The position numbers and the translations under genes were made by a program. A DNA stretch of 31,119 nucleotides from JADKIH01 sp043747595 (lineage in GTDB: Bacteria > Bacteroidota > Bacteroidia > AKYH767-A > 2013-40CM-41-45): NCBI GenBank assembly GCA_043747595.1, contig JAYTOX010000143.1, forward strand, positions 1-31,119, given 5' to 3'. This document shows positions 7,203-16,000 of the stretch, piece after piece (the stretch's first letter is position 1; every line of letters starts with the position of its first letter). The notes beneath the pieces were generated by a model. That model saw only the letters and a program-made list of their open reading frames with translations, did no database searches and was not told where the DNA came from.

Positions 7203-10193
7203 ATGAAAAAATCGTTGGTTATGTATCTCAATATTCACTCCTATTATAGTTTCAATTACGGAACACTTAGCGTCGAACAGCTGCTGAAAGAAGCGCAGCG
7301 GCTACAAATTACTAAACTTACATTAACCGATATTAATAATACATCGGGAGTTCCCGATTTTATTCGACTTGCTCCCAAGTATGGAATAGACGTGGCGGTG
7401 GGTGTCGACTTTCGCATTGGTGCAAAGCAAATGTATGTGGGTATCGCAAAAAATAACGAAGGTTATCGTGAGCTCAATGAATTTCTTACTCAATGTTTGC
7501 GCCGTGGCACGAGTGAAATTCCCGATATTCCCGAGCTTCCTCCCGAATTGCAAAATGTTTTTTGGATCGTTCCTTTTCATCCTTCAATGACGATGAAAGC
7601 AGCAGTTTTTTTGAAACACTCTAATCTTTACCTGGGCGTTCGCGCTTCACTGCTCAATCGCTTACGGTTTTCCGAATGGGAAAAAATAAAACACAAGCTG
7701 GTTGCATTTTGTCCGGTAACGTTTAAACATGCCGGCGGTTTTGAATTGCATTCGCTCTTACGTGCTATCGCTAATAACACCTTGCTTTCAAAACTTTCTC
7801 CCGACGATCTCGCAGCGAAAGATGAGTGCATGCTTTCTCCTCAAGAAATCTTGCGACAGTACGAAAATTTTCCGTCGCTCATCGAAAATGCGCAACGGAT
7901 CATCGACTCCTGTTATATCGCTTTTGATTTTCACGAAAGTAAAAACAAACAAACATTCTCCGGTAGTAAATCGCTCGACAGAGAAATTCTTCGTCGCGAA
8001 ACATATAAAGGAGTGGAGTATCGTTATGGAAAAGCCGACGATGTAATTTGTGAACGTGTAGAGAAAGAGTTGAAGATGATTGTTGAGCTTGGCTTTGCTC
8101 CGTACTTTTTACTCAACTGGGATATTATTCGTTATGCTCATCATAAAAATTATGCATACGTAGGTCGTGGCAGTGGTGCCAATAGCATTGTCGCGTATTG
8201 TTTACGCATCACCGATGTAGATCCGATAGCGTTAGATCTTTACTTCGAACGTTTCATAAATCCATTTCGTGCTAACCCACCCGACTTCGACATCGATTTT
8301 TCATGGACCGATCGAGATGATGTGATTGATTATATTTTTCGTCGTCACGGTCGTGAACATGTCGCTCTTATAGGTGCGTACTCTACGTATCAGTCGCGTT
8401 CCGTTGTGCGTGAGCTGGGAAAAGTTTTTGGTTTACCAAAAGGAGAGATCGATTACATCGTAGAAAATCGTCGTCATCCCGATACTCCTGATAAGATCAC
8501 GCAGAAGATTAATTATTACGCGGCGCAAATGCACGATATGCCAAATCATCTTACGGTACACTCTTGCGGAATTATTATTTCCGAACGACCTATGAGTTGG
8601 TACACCGCCACCATTATGCCGCCGAAAGGATATCCAACTACGCAATTCAGTATGCTCGAAGCGGAAGATCTCGGTTTGTACAAGCTCGATATTCTCAGTC
8701 AGCGCGGGCTGGGTCATATTAAAGATACAGTCGATATCGTCGAAGCGAATTATGGTATTGAGCTCGACATTCATGCAATCGACGATTTTAAAAAAGACGA
8801 AAAAATAAAAACACTTATTCGTAGTGGCAAATGTATGGGCTGTTTCTATGTCGAATCGCCTGCTATGCGTATGCTACTAAAAAAACTGGCCGTCGATACA
8901 TACATTCAACTTGTGGCAGCCAGTTCAATCATTCGTCCGGGCGTTGCGAAATCGGGAATGATGCGTGAATATATTCTGCGTACACACGACGTTAATCGCC
9001 GCACGTATATTCATCCGCTCATGGAAGAGTTGATGCGAGAAACGTATGGTATTATGGTGTATCAGGAAGACGTGATAAAAGTAGCGCATCATTTTGCCGG
9101 ACTTTCACTCTCTGAATCCGATGTGCTTCGCAGAGGTATGTCGGGAAAATTTCGTTCTCGCGAAGAGTTTGCAAAGATCCGTGATAATTATTTTTTAGGC
9201 TGTAAGAAAAAAGGATACGCCGATGCAATTACCAATGAAGTGTGGCGACAGATCGAAAGCTTTGCGGGCTATTCTTTTTCGAAAGGACATTCCGCTTCGT
9301 ATGCTGTTGAAAGTTTTCAGAGTTTATTTCTCAAAGCATATTATCCGAAAGAATTTATGGTAGGTGTGATAAATAATTTCGGCGGATTTTATAACACAGA
9401 ATTTTATGTTCACGAAGCACGAATGGCGGGAGCAATCATTCATCCACCTTGTATTAACAACAGTAAGTACGTTACATCAATTTATGGCGATGATATTTAT
9501 CTTGGTCTCATTCATCTTTCCGGACTGGAGAAAAATGTGGCACTTGCCATAGTAGAAGAGCGAGAAGCGCGTGGTCAATACAAAGGGCTGATCGATTTTA
9601 CCCAGCGTGTTGCTATTGAATTAGAACAGTTGCGTATTCTCATTCGTATCGGCGCCTTTCGATTTACGGGCCGAACGAAGAAAGAATTGTTGTGGGATAT
9701 TTATATGCTATTGGGAAAAGAAAAAAAAACAGAAGTGCGCTTCGAACTTTTCGAGACAGGAGTAAAAACATATCAGCTTCCTGAACTTACTTGCAATCCG
9801 ATCGACGATGCGCACGATGAAATAGAATTGCTTGGCTTTACTTTGCAGTCGCCGTTCGATCTTATGAAAGATCAATCTAAAGCAAATTATGTAGCAGCCG
9901 ATCTTCCTAAGTTTGTAGGGAAACGAATAAAAATCGTTGGCTATATGGTAACATGTAAATACACCAGTACGGTGAAGAAAGAACTGATGATGTTTGGTAC
10001 GTTTCTCGATAGCGACGGATTTTTCTTCGACACCACGCATTTTCCGAAAGTAGCAGATAGCTATCCGTTCAAAGGTCGTGGGTGTTATTTGATCAGCGGG
10101 AAAGTAGACGAAGAATTTGGTTTCTGTAGCATCGTCGTAGATCGAATGGAAAAAATGGCAACGGTAACCGAGCAAATGATGACTGCTAAATAA
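7203..10193 (+). CDS. dnaE2: DnaE2-like DNA polymerase III alpha subunit
   Basis: This is a C-family DNA polymerase of about 996 residues, shorter than a replicative DnaE (usually 1150 or more). The PHP domain (1-200) is degenerate: the usual HxHxxYS reads N-I-H-S-Y-Y-S (N10), and TDH reads T-D-I (42-44), so metal-dependent exonuclease activity is unlikely. The polymerase core is intact: GRGSGAN, the PPDFDIDF cluster (D361, D363, D365) and the third acidic site KLDIL (D496). Further on are FAGYSFSKGHSASYA and, at the C-terminus, an OB-fold region. Length and orphan position suggest an error-prone/SOS-type DnaE2, which often works with ImuA/ImuB or DinB; neither is in the window. ATG 7203 was chosen; TTG 7197 and ATG 7221 are alternatives, and homologues commonly begin at the MYLN sequence starting at 7221. 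Confidence 0.85.
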   Translation: MKKSLVMYLNIHSYYSFNYGTLSVEQLLKEAQRLQITKLTLTDINNTSGVPDFIRLAPKYGIDVAVGVDFRIGAKQMYVGIAKNNEGYRELNEFLTQCLRRGTSEIPDIPELPPELQNVFWIVPFHPSMTMKAAVFLKHSNLYLGVRASLLNRLRFSEWEKIKHKLVAFCPVTFKHAGGFELHSLLRAIANNTLLSKLSPDDLAAKDECMLSPQEILRQYENFPSLIENAQRIIDSCYIAFDFHESKNKQTFSGSKSLDREILRRETYKGVEYRYGKADDVICERVEKELKMIVELGFAPYFLLNWDIIRYAHHKNYAYVGRGSGANSIVAYCLRITDVDPIALDLYFERFINPFRANPPDFDIDFSWTDRDDVIDYIFRRHGREHVALIGAYSTYQSRSVVRELGKVFGLPKGEIDYIVENRRHPDTPDKITQKINYYAAQMHDMPNHLTVHSCGIIISERPMSWYTATIMPPKGYPTTQFSMLEAEDLGLYKLDILSQRGLGHIKDTVDIVEANYGIELDIHAIDDFKKDEKIKTLIRSGKCMGCFYVESPAMRMLLKKLAVDTYIQLVAASSIIRPGVAKSGMMREYILRTHDVNRRTYIHPLMEELMRETYGIMVYQEDVIKVAHHFAGLSLSESDVLRRGMSGKFRSREEFAKIRDNYFLGCKKKGYADAITNEVWRQIESFAGYSFSKGHSASYAVESFQSLFLKAYYPKEFMVGVINNFGGFYNTEFYVHEARMAGAIIHPPCINNSKYVTSIYGDDIYLGLIHLSGLEKNVALAIVEEREARGQYKGLIDFTQRVAIELEQLRILIRIGAFRFTGRTKKELLWDIYMLLGKEKKTEVRFELFETGVKTYQLPELTCNPIDDAHDEIELLGFTLQSPFDLMKDQSKANYVAADLPKFVGKRIKIVGYMVTCKYTSTVKKELMMFGTFLDSDGFFFDTTHFPKVADSYPFKGRGCYLISGKVDEEFGFCSIVVDRMEKMATVTEQMMTAK

Positions 10194-10501
10194 AAAAATA
10201 AGGCTGTAATGAAAATAAAATACAGCAGCAAAAAAGGTGATTTTATGGTTTTTGCTCAGAAAATAACGAACGTTTTTAATGATTTATTTACAAAAATTTA
10301 TGTGCGTTTCAATTACACATAATACAGGAAAGCCGATTACATCCCCCAAAAAGACTTTTGGAAGTAGATTTTTATGCAAAACGGGTATCATTCTCCCTGT
10401 TTACTAGGCCCACTTTGAATAAATCCAACAACCAAATCTCCCCTAAAGTCAAGTATATAAACTCGGTGGTTGGAGTCTCTTTTTTGGACTCCGAAAAAAA
10501 T
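10194..10501 (+). other. 308-bp non-coding stretch with two hairpins
   Basis: A hairpin just after the polymerase gene (GCTGTA 10203-10208, TACAGC 10221-10226, 12-nt loop) lacks a downstream T-run on the + strand, so it is a weak terminator candidate at best. A second one, TGGAGTC-type arms at 10472-10478 and 10486-10492 around a T-run loop, ends about 10 nt before the next gene's ATG, where it could affect translation. An in-frame ATG at 10358 would add 48 residues to that gene, but they do not look like an export signal. Confidence 0.4.
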
Positions 10502-11839
10502 ATGAATAGTATAATTGAATTTATGAAAAGGAAAGCGGGTCGTCGAGCGAGAACCAGAATGGTTCAAACTCAAAAAAGTTCTATTAGAGTAAAAGTCATT
10601 GTTGGCGCGAGTTTGGTCAGCGCAGCAGTCGGTATTTTATTTACATCACTGGGAATGCTTAAGCCGGAAACAAGCAAGGCAAATAGTTTATCTTATACAT
10701 TGCCCATATCAAGTACTTCTACAAAATCTGCCGCAGGAGCCTCATCAATCACATGGAATCATACAAATATTTTAGGCGTGAATCAGCTATTTATATTATC
10801 GATTACAACAAAAGATAAATCTGTTACTTCAGCAACATACAATAGTGTCGCTTTAACATTAGCAGGTTCTGGAACAAAAAACGCCATGTGGGCATATATT
10901 TACTATATGAAAAATCCTCCGGTTGGGACATATCAAGTAAAAGCAACTACTAGTGCCAGTACCGATATTGTTGCAGGCTCAGATGTAATAAATTCAGTAG
11001 ATTTAACAGGAACTTTTGTAGTGTCAACTAAAACCGGCAAGTCGGCAAATGCCACCTCGGGAAATTTAACAAATTCGCTTTCCGGTTTTTTATTTTCCGT
11101 GGCTGGCGCAATTCAAAGTACTGCCTCTCCTAAAAACCAATTGACACAAATTCATGCTGCGGGAACTACTACTACAAATACTGCCGCTTACCAGCAAGGA
11201 GGAAATAATGTAAATAGCCAGTTTAATCTTAGCTCCTCTGACGATTGGGTAGTAATTACGCTCTTTTCAAATACGTCTGTTCCTTTGCCGGTTACATGGA
11301 AATCGTTCGATGTAAAACGAAAAGATGGAGTCTTTTCTGCTAATTGGATCACAGCCTCTGAAACCAATAACGATTATTTTGTTCTTCAACGTTCAAACGA
11401 TGGCGAAACATTTACAGACGTTTCCAGAATTAAAGGATCCGGTAATACAACGTACGATACAGAATATACTTCTGAAGACAAAACAGATCCGTTTTCAAAC
11501 GTCTATTATAGGGTTAAACAAGTAGATTATGACGGAAAATTCGATTACACTGAAGTAAAATATATAAAAGGTAAGAACATGGCCGATGATATCTCTGTTT
11601 ATCCAACTGTTGTTACCGATCATGTAAATGTGAAATTAAAAGATAGTAACGAACATGAAAATTATACTTGCAAAATAATAGACATGTCCGGAAAAGTAAT
11701 TTCAGAGCAAGTAATCACAGGTAGTGACCTCAGCGAGGCAATTGAGCTTAATACGTCGGAGTTTACCAATGGAACTTACGTGGTCACTTTGGAAAACAAT
11801 GGGAAACTTGCCGGTCAAAGTCGTTTTATTAAAAATTAG
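10502..11839 (+). CDS. T9SS-secreted surface protein
   Basis: From ATG 10502 the product has 445 residues. A basic N-terminus precedes a hydrophobic segment (about 28-52) and a likely cleavage near SKA, residues 58-60. Residues about 60-265 are Ser/Thr/Asn-rich and beta-like, with a DDWVVITLF strand, a region resembling secreted Bacteroidota repeats. Residues about 270-365 form the fibronectin-like module common just before T9SS tails (PLPVTWKSFDVK..., ITASETNNDYFVLQRSNDG, YYRVKQVDYDGKFDYT). Residues about 370-445 are the sorting domain (DISVYPTVVTD..., NGTYVVTLENNG). An earlier in-frame ATG at 10358 is rejected because the true export signal begins after 10502. Ligand or substrate unknown. 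Confidence 0.82.
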   Translation: MNSIIEFMKRKAGRRARTRMVQTQKSSIRVKVIVGASLVSAAVGILFTSLGMLKPETSKANSLSYTLPISSTSTKSAAGASSITWNHTNILGVNQLFILSITTKDKSVTSATYNSVALTLAGSGTKNAMWAYIYYMKNPPVGTYQVKATTSASTDIVAGSDVINSVDLTGTFVVSTKTGKSANATSGNLTNSLSGFLFSVAGAIQSTASPKNQLTQIHAAGTTTTNTAAYQQGGNNVNSQFNLSSSDDWVVITLFSNTSVPLPVTWKSFDVKRKDGVFSANWITASETNNDYFVLQRSNDGETFTDVSRIKGSGNTTYDTEYTSEDKTDPFSNVYYRVKQVDYDGKFDYTEVKYIKGKNMADDISVYPTVVTDHVNVKLKDSNEHENYTCKIIDMSGKVISEQVITGSDLSEAIELNTSEFTNGTYVVTLENNGKLAGQSRFIKN

Positions 11840-11912
11840 TTTTTTTTATAAGTTGAAAAATAGTTTGCACTTTTAATAATTAATTAAAAATGTTGGGCTA
11901 ATTTCGTTGCCT

Positions 11913-12743
11913 ATGTCAGTAAAGAAGAAAAAAGTAAATGATCTTTCAACGCAACCCATCGGAATTTTCGATTCGGGAATTGGTGGACTCACTGTAGCTA
12001 ATGCTATCCAAAAAGTATTGCCTCACGAGGCGTTAGTTTATTTTGGCGATACTGCTCATTTGCCTTATGGCGATAAATCTCCCGACTCCATAAAATATTA
12101 TTCTATTCGAATAGCGCAATTTTTAATGGAGAAAAATTGCAAAATGATTGTTATTGCTTGTAATACTGCCAGCTCTATTGCTTATGAAACAGTAAAAGAT
12201 TTTGTAGGCGGAAAAATTCCTGTTGTTGATGTAATCTCTCCCGTAGTCGATTATGTGACTCATGAAAAGTCAATTCATAGAGTAGGGGTTATTGGTACGA
12301 AAGGAACAATCAAGAGCGATATTTACGCAAAAAAAATAAAAGCAGCATCTAAAAAAGAAGTTGCCTCGTTGGCCACTCCTTTATTGGCACCAATGATTGA
12401 AGAAGGTTTTTTCAATAACAAGATCTCTCGTTCTGTAATTGCTTCTTACTTGTCCAGTCGTAAATTGGCAAAAATCGATGCATTAATTCTTGCTTGCACT
12501 CACTATCCGCTAATCCGAAATGAAGTGGAAGAATATTACCAAAGCCAAGTGAACATCATCGACACGGCAGGAGTTGTTGCCGATGCTGTTAAGAAAGTAA
12601 TCAAGACAAAAAAATTAGTTGGGAAAACAAAAAAGCCGGTGCATCATTTTTATGTTTCAGATTTCACTAAATCGTTTGAAGAGAGCACGCGGTATTTTTT
12701 CAAAAACAAAATCCATCTCGAGAAATTAGATTTTTGGAAATAA
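11913..12743 (+). CDS. murI: glutamate racemase
   Basis: MurI interconverts L- and D-glutamate for peptidoglycan in the cytoplasm. The 276-residue product shows the full set of signatures: GIFDSGIGGLTV with D20-S21, YFGDTAHLPYG, the first catalytic Cys in ACNTAS (C83) and the second in ACTHYP (C195). Length is normal for the family (255-285). ATG 11913 is preferred over TTG 11907. A -7-like box (TAATTTCG, 11899-11906, one mismatch to TAnnTTTG) ends 6 nt before the ATG, implying a very short leader. The Lys-rich stretch near residues 225-245 is a small insertion. The gene converges on the carbonic-anhydrase-like gene with only 5 bp between them. Confidence 0.96.
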   Translation: MSVKKKKVNDLSTQPIGIFDSGIGGLTVANAIQKVLPHEALVYFGDTAHLPYGDKSPDSIKYYSIRIAQFLMEKNCKMIVIACNTASSIAYETVKDFVGGKIPVVDVISPVVDYVTHEKSIHRVGVIGTKGTIKSDIYAKKIKAASKKEVASLATPLLAPMIEEGFFNNKISRSVIASYLSSRKLAKIDALILACTHYPLIRNEVEEYYQSQVNIIDTAGVVADAVKKVIKTKKLVGKTKKPVHHFYVSDFTKSFEESTRYFFKNKIHLEKLDFWK

Positions 12744-12748
12744 TTTTT

Positions 12749-13261
12749 TTATTTTAGCCAATCAGAATACATCACATATCTATCTGGTAGCTCCTCTAAT
12801 AATTTCCTCTGAACATCAGAAATAGGTTTTATTTTTTTCGCAGGTGAGCCGGCATAAATAAACCCGCTTTCAACAATCGTATTTTCTAAAACAATGGAAC
12901 CGGCAGCAATAATAGAAAAAGAACCAATGTCGGCATGATCCATAATAATGGCGCCCATTCCTACCAACACATGATCGTGTAATGTACAACCATGTACAAT
13001 GGCGTTGTGCCCGATGCTGCAATGGTTTCCGATCACAGTCTTTGCTTTTTGATATGTACAATGTACAATCACGCCGTCTTGAATATTTACTTTATTCCCA
13101 ATCTGCACGCTGTTCACATCACCACGTATAACAGCGTTGAACCATACACTACAATGGTCGCCCATTGTTACCTCGCCAACTATCGTTGCATTAGGAGCTA
13201 AAAAGCAATCTTTGCCAAATTTTGGTTCAATGTTTTTAATTGGTAATAGGAGAGCCATCAT
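12749..13261 (-). CDS. gamma-carbonic anhydrase family protein (YrdA/PaaY-like)
   Basis: The 170-residue product is a left-handed beta-helix protein built of hexapeptide repeats (NATIVGEVTMGDHCSVWFNAVI and the following turns) with a C-terminal helix (DVQRKLLEELPDRYVMY). The three metal-binding histidines of the gamma class are present at H67, H85 and H90, with the usual RGDVN and Q61-D62-G63 context. Members form trimers with the metal at the subunit interface. Many YrdA-type proteins bind Zn but have weak or no carbonic anhydrase activity, so the reaction is uncertain. Two adjacent ATGs (13261 and 13258) are possible starts. It is divergent from the lipoprotein gene at 13351. Confidence 0.9.
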   Translation of the reverse strand: MMALLLPIKNIEPKFGKDCFLAPNATIVGEVTMGDHCSVWFNAVIRGDVNSVQIGNKVNIQDGVIVHCTYQKAKTVIGNHCSIGHNAIVHGCTLHDHVLVGMGAIIMDHADIGSFSIIAAGSIVLENTIVESGFIYAGSPAKKIKPISDVQRKLLEELPDRYVMYSDWLK

Positions 13262-13303
13262 GATAATTTAAAGTGATAAAGGCGCAATAATTAATTTAGA
13301 CAC

Positions 13304-13333
13304 TTTGCGTTCTTAAAATATTCCGTAAATTTA
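13304..13333 (+). promoter_or_regulatory. promoter of the small lipoprotein gene
   Basis: TTTG at 13304-13307, an 18-nt spacer, then TAAATTTA at 13326-13333 (one mismatch to TAnnTTTG). The predicted start of transcription is about 10 nt before the ATG at 13351, giving a very short leader. Confidence 0.45.
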
Positions 13334-13350
13334 AACTTTCAAATTCATTA

Positions 13351-13869
13351 ATGAAAAGCACTCACCAATTACTTACCATTTTCTTTCTGTTGCTTGTAGC
13401 CGCTGCTTGTAAAAAAACAGTAGAGTATCCCATCATTCCTGCAATCGATTTTAAACGAATTGAAGGTGTGAAAGATGCTAATGGCAAGGATCAAAGCATT
13501 AAAGTAACAGTTGGTTTTACTGATGGTGATGGCGATATCGGCTATTATTCGGTAGAGTCGGGGAAGAACGACCGCATGTTCGATTTTCCGGCCAACAATA
13601 CCAATCCTTATTACAATAATTTCAAAGTTAAAACATACCATCGCATCAATGGTGTTTGGACTGTAGATCCGGTTGACATCAGCGCTCGAATTCCATACAT
13701 TACTCCATCTGGCAGTAATAAAGCGTTAAAAGGTGAAATTGAACGAGATCTTCCTGTTCGTCCGGGCCTTTTTAAAGACACTTTTTACTATGAAATTTTT
13801 ATTTGGGATCGCGCACTTCATGCAAGTAACACGGTTACCACAACTCCAATAATTTTAACTACGCAGTAA
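13351..13869 (+). CDS. small exported lipoprotein of unknown function
   Basis: The 172-residue product has a lipoprotein signal: Lys n-region, a Leu/Phe core and a lipobox VAAAC with Cys 20, followed by KK. The mature part includes VGFTDGDGDIGYYSVE (about 52-67), a DxDGD-like acidic turn that resembles Ca-binding or calcium-stabilised loops of secreted Bacteroidota lipoproteins, and an immunoglobulin-like beta pattern ending in FYYEIFIWDRALHASN. This type is frequent in Bacteroidota and is usually annotated as hypothetical. It ends 6 bp from the convergent glycosyltransferase gene. Lipoprotein status is well supported; the role is unknown. Confidence 0.8.
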   Translation: MKSTHQLLTIFFLLLVAAACKKTVEYPIIPAIDFKRIEGVKDANGKDQSIKVTVGFTDGDGDIGYYSVESGKNDRMFDFPANNTNPYYNNFKVKTYHRINGVWTVDPVDISARIPYITPSGSNKALKGEIERDLPVRPGLFKDTFYYEIFIWDRALHASNTVTTTPIILTTQ

Positions 13870-13875
13870 AAAACA

Positions 13876-14817
13876 TTAGTTCTTTCGAGAATGATGTTGA
13901 GCCAAATATTCCTGTTCGGTTTGTCCGGGCGTAGGATAAAACTCGGCCTTAATTCCTAAATGATAGAGGTCCATAATTGTAGAATAGCCCGATCGGCAGA
14001 TAATTTTTTCGGCGATAGAAATTTTTTCAATTAATTCTTGATCGTGGAGGTGATTGTATATTTCTATTCTCTCAATTTTAATTACTGCGACTTCTCCCGG
14101 TAAACCACGAATAATAATTCCTTTGAGCCCCGATTTATTAACCATCTCAATGCATTGGTGCTCGAAAAAAGTACGATGTGGTTCAGGTCCGCTTATCAAT
14201 GCACAAATCCCAATTTGTTTTTCATTTACAGGTAAACTGTTTTTTGCAAATCGGCTCTGCGGACCAATAAATTTTGCGTTAGGAGGTAGCGGATATTTAT
14301 GTGAAAGATCGCCTGACAGATTTTCTTCAGTTTCAAAATCGGGTATTAGTATGTTGTCAAATTTTTTTAACCACGATAAAATTTTACGATGAACAAATGG
14401 TTCCATAAACGTGAAAGGGCGAGGACATTTTATCATTAATTGATGCGTAATGATCGTGCAATCAATTTTATGATTGTATAAACCATAGCAATTGTCTGAA
14501 TATAATTCGTTAAAATCTACTTCAGAAATCAGTCGATCCAGCCACTTTTTTTCTCTATGAATCGTAGCTAAAATTTTAGGAAGCTGAAAAATTAATCCGG
14601 CTGTTAACGGCAGTTTGGCAGAATAGGAAACGTCATAGGCAGGCTTCTCAATCAGTTTTAGTTGTGGGAAATATTCCTTCCAAAATAGAAAAGCATTTCC
14701 CGACGATGCTAAGGTTACCTCATGACCTTCAGCTATTAGTTTATTAATAATCGGTACACTTCGTGTAGCATGTCCAATTCCCCAATCCATCGCTGCAAAA
14801 AGTATTTTTTTTCTCAT
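13876..14817 (-). CDS. MurG-like GT-B glycosyltransferase
   Basis: From ATG 14817 the product has 313 residues. The N-terminal half starts KKILFAAMDWGIGHATR, the nucleotide-fold start with the Gly-rich G-x-G-H loop seen in MurG-type (GT28) and related GT-B enzymes. The C-terminal half has an NDP-sugar-binding pattern: ICALISGPEPHRTFFE, then EKIICRSGYSTIMDLYHLGIKAEFYPTPGQTEQEYLA. The RSGYST and PGQTEQ motifs contact the donor in homologues. It is probably a cytoplasmic transferase for a surface glycan or lipid. An upstream in-frame ATG at 14883 would add 22 residues that do not fit the fold, so 14817 is preferred. Acceptor and donor unknown. It is convergent with the lipoprotein gene. Confidence 0.75.
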   Translation of the reverse strand: MRKKILFAAMDWGIGHATRSVPIINKLIAEGHEVTLASSGNAFLFWKEYFPQLKLIEKPAYDVSYSAKLPLTAGLIFQLPKILATIHREKKWLDRLISEVDFNELYSDNCYGLYNHKIDCTIITHQLMIKCPRPFTFMEPFVHRKILSWLKKFDNILIPDFETEENLSGDLSHKYPLPPNAKFIGPQSRFAKNSLPVNEKQIGICALISGPEPHRTFFEHQCIEMVNKSGLKGIIIRGLPGEVAVIKIERIEIYNHLHDQELIEKISIAEKIICRSGYSTIMDLYHLGIKAEFYPTPGQTEQEYLAQHHSRKN

Positions 14818-15090
14818 CAAATAGTCAAAGGAATTAGTAAGAGGAAAGAGTTCGTATTCTGAAAGTAGAAAACGACCAATCAATTTTCAATGAGCAACGA
14901 AGATAACTTTCAACAAGCAACTCCCCAACTTTTCAGTAAATCGATTTAAAGTGCAGTAATTATTGAATACAAGAATAATTTTTAATTTTCTCATCACATT
15001 TCAAAAATGAAACCGTCTTAGTTCAATAATTCAATGGTAAAACCAATAAGCCGGTAATCTGCAACATAAAAAAGAACCGGCTAAATTCGA

Positions 15091-15236
15091 AATCCACTAA
15101 ACCCAACTTATCCTACTATTCCTGAGAATCCAATAAACCTTACCAATCCAATTAATCCGCCAAATCCGCCAAATCCAGAAAATCCTGGTAAAGCCATGGT
15201 AAACTCCTGGCAAATCCAAAAAATCCAGGTCAATCC
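15091..15236 (+). repeat. cluster of about ten AATCC pentamers
   Basis: Between the glycosyltransferase and trmB, AATCC occurs about ten times within 146 bp at irregular spacing, often as AATCCGCC or AATCCA. The spacing is often a multiple of three, so one frame reads as a chain of Asn-Pro pairs, but it has no start or credible protein. The rest of the roughly 400-bp gap (14818-15090) is AT-rich and shows no gene. Confidence 0.6.
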
Positions 15237-15260
15237 ATGTCTATCCTAGTTTTATTAGGT

Positions 15261-15268
15261 TATTTTTG
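15261..15268 (+). promoter_or_regulatory. -7 element of the trmB promoter
   Basis: TATTTTTG matches TAnnTTTG exactly and ends 9 nt before the ATG at 15278, so the mRNA would have a leader of only a few nucleotides. No clear TTTG is seen 19-20 nt upstream. Confidence 0.45.
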
Positions 15269-15277
15269 CCGCCGATT

Positions 15278-15949
15278 ATGGCAAAGAACAAACTAAGAAG
15301 ATTCGAAGAAAATTTTACATTTAAAAATCTGATACAGCCGGGAATGACTTTTCCTCCACCGGATCATGAGTTAAAAGGGAAGTGGAATACAAATTTCTTC
15401 AGTAAAAACCAGCCGATTGTCCTAGAGCTCGGATGTGGTCGCGGAGAGTATTCAGTGAATTTAGCTGAAAAATTTCCTAATAAAAATTTTATCGGCATCG
15501 ATTGGAAAGGTGCTCGTTTGTGGCGAGGTGCAAAAACGGGTGTTGAAAATAATATGCAGAACCTCGGTTTTCTGCGGGTACAAATTCAAAACCTTTACGC
15601 TTTTTTTGGCGAGAATGAAATAAGCGAAATCTGGATTACCTTTCCCGATCCGCAAATGGAGAAATCGCGCGTTAAAAAAAGATTAACGGCACCACGTTTT
15701 TTGTCGATGTATCGGAAGTTTATGAATGCCAATGGACTCGTCAATTTAAAAACAGATTCGCTGCCTTTTTATGAATACACACACGAAGTTATTGCCGAAG
15801 AAAAATTGAATGTTTATAAACAAACAACCGACTTATACGAATCGGAAATTTTAGACGATGTATTGTCGATTAAAACTACCTATGAAAAAATTTGGTTGAA
15901 AGGTGGATCTAAAATTTGTTACGTTCAATTTTCTATAAACCCCTCCTAA
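15278..15949 (+). CDS. trmB: tRNA (guanine-N7-)-methyltransferase
   Basis: TrmB makes m7G46 in the variable loop of many tRNAs using S-adenosylmethionine. The 223-residue protein shows the SAM-binding motif VLELGCGRGEYS, then NFIGIDWKGARLWRGAK, and the family-specific ITFPDPQMEKSRVKKRLTAPRFL, where the Asp-Pro and the basic residues take part in catalysis and tRNA binding. NLKTDSLPFYEYTHEV completes the conserved core. ATG 15278 is chosen over TTG 15266 because the -7 promoter box overlaps the latter. Normal family length. It is followed 51 bp later by the alkyltransferase-like gene on the same strand. Confidence 0.95.
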   Translation: MAKNKLRRFEENFTFKNLIQPGMTFPPPDHELKGKWNTNFFSKNQPIVLELGCGRGEYSVNLAEKFPNKNFIGIDWKGARLWRGAKTGVENNMQNLGFLRVQIQNLYAFFGENEISEIWITFPDPQMEKSRVKKRLTAPRFLSMYRKFMNANGLVNLKTDSLPFYEYTHEVIAEEKLNVYKQTTDLYESEILDDVLSIKTTYEKIWLKGGSKICYVQFSINPS

Positions 15950-16000
15950 TTAATTTTGAATTTATACGATCACAATTTTTTGTAAAAAATAATTGTTCGA

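Noticed and set aside
8433..8774. 113-codon minus-strand frame
   Set aside because: Lies wholly inside the dnaE2 coding region; no motif.
9708..10175. 155-codon minus-strand frame inside dnaE2
   Set aside because: Shadow of the polymerase gene, which has clear family motifs on the other strand.
10203..10226. Hairpin after dnaE2 as a terminator
   Set aside because: Stem of six pairs without a T-run on the + strand; kept only as a weak candidate in the intergenic note.
10358..10501. Earlier start for the T9SS protein
   Set aside because: The extra 48 residues lack signal-peptide character and include a hairpin region; the export signal begins after 10502.
15091..15236. Asn-Pro repeat peptide upstream of trmB
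   Set aside because: A reading frame produced by AATCC words, with no start codon or signal.
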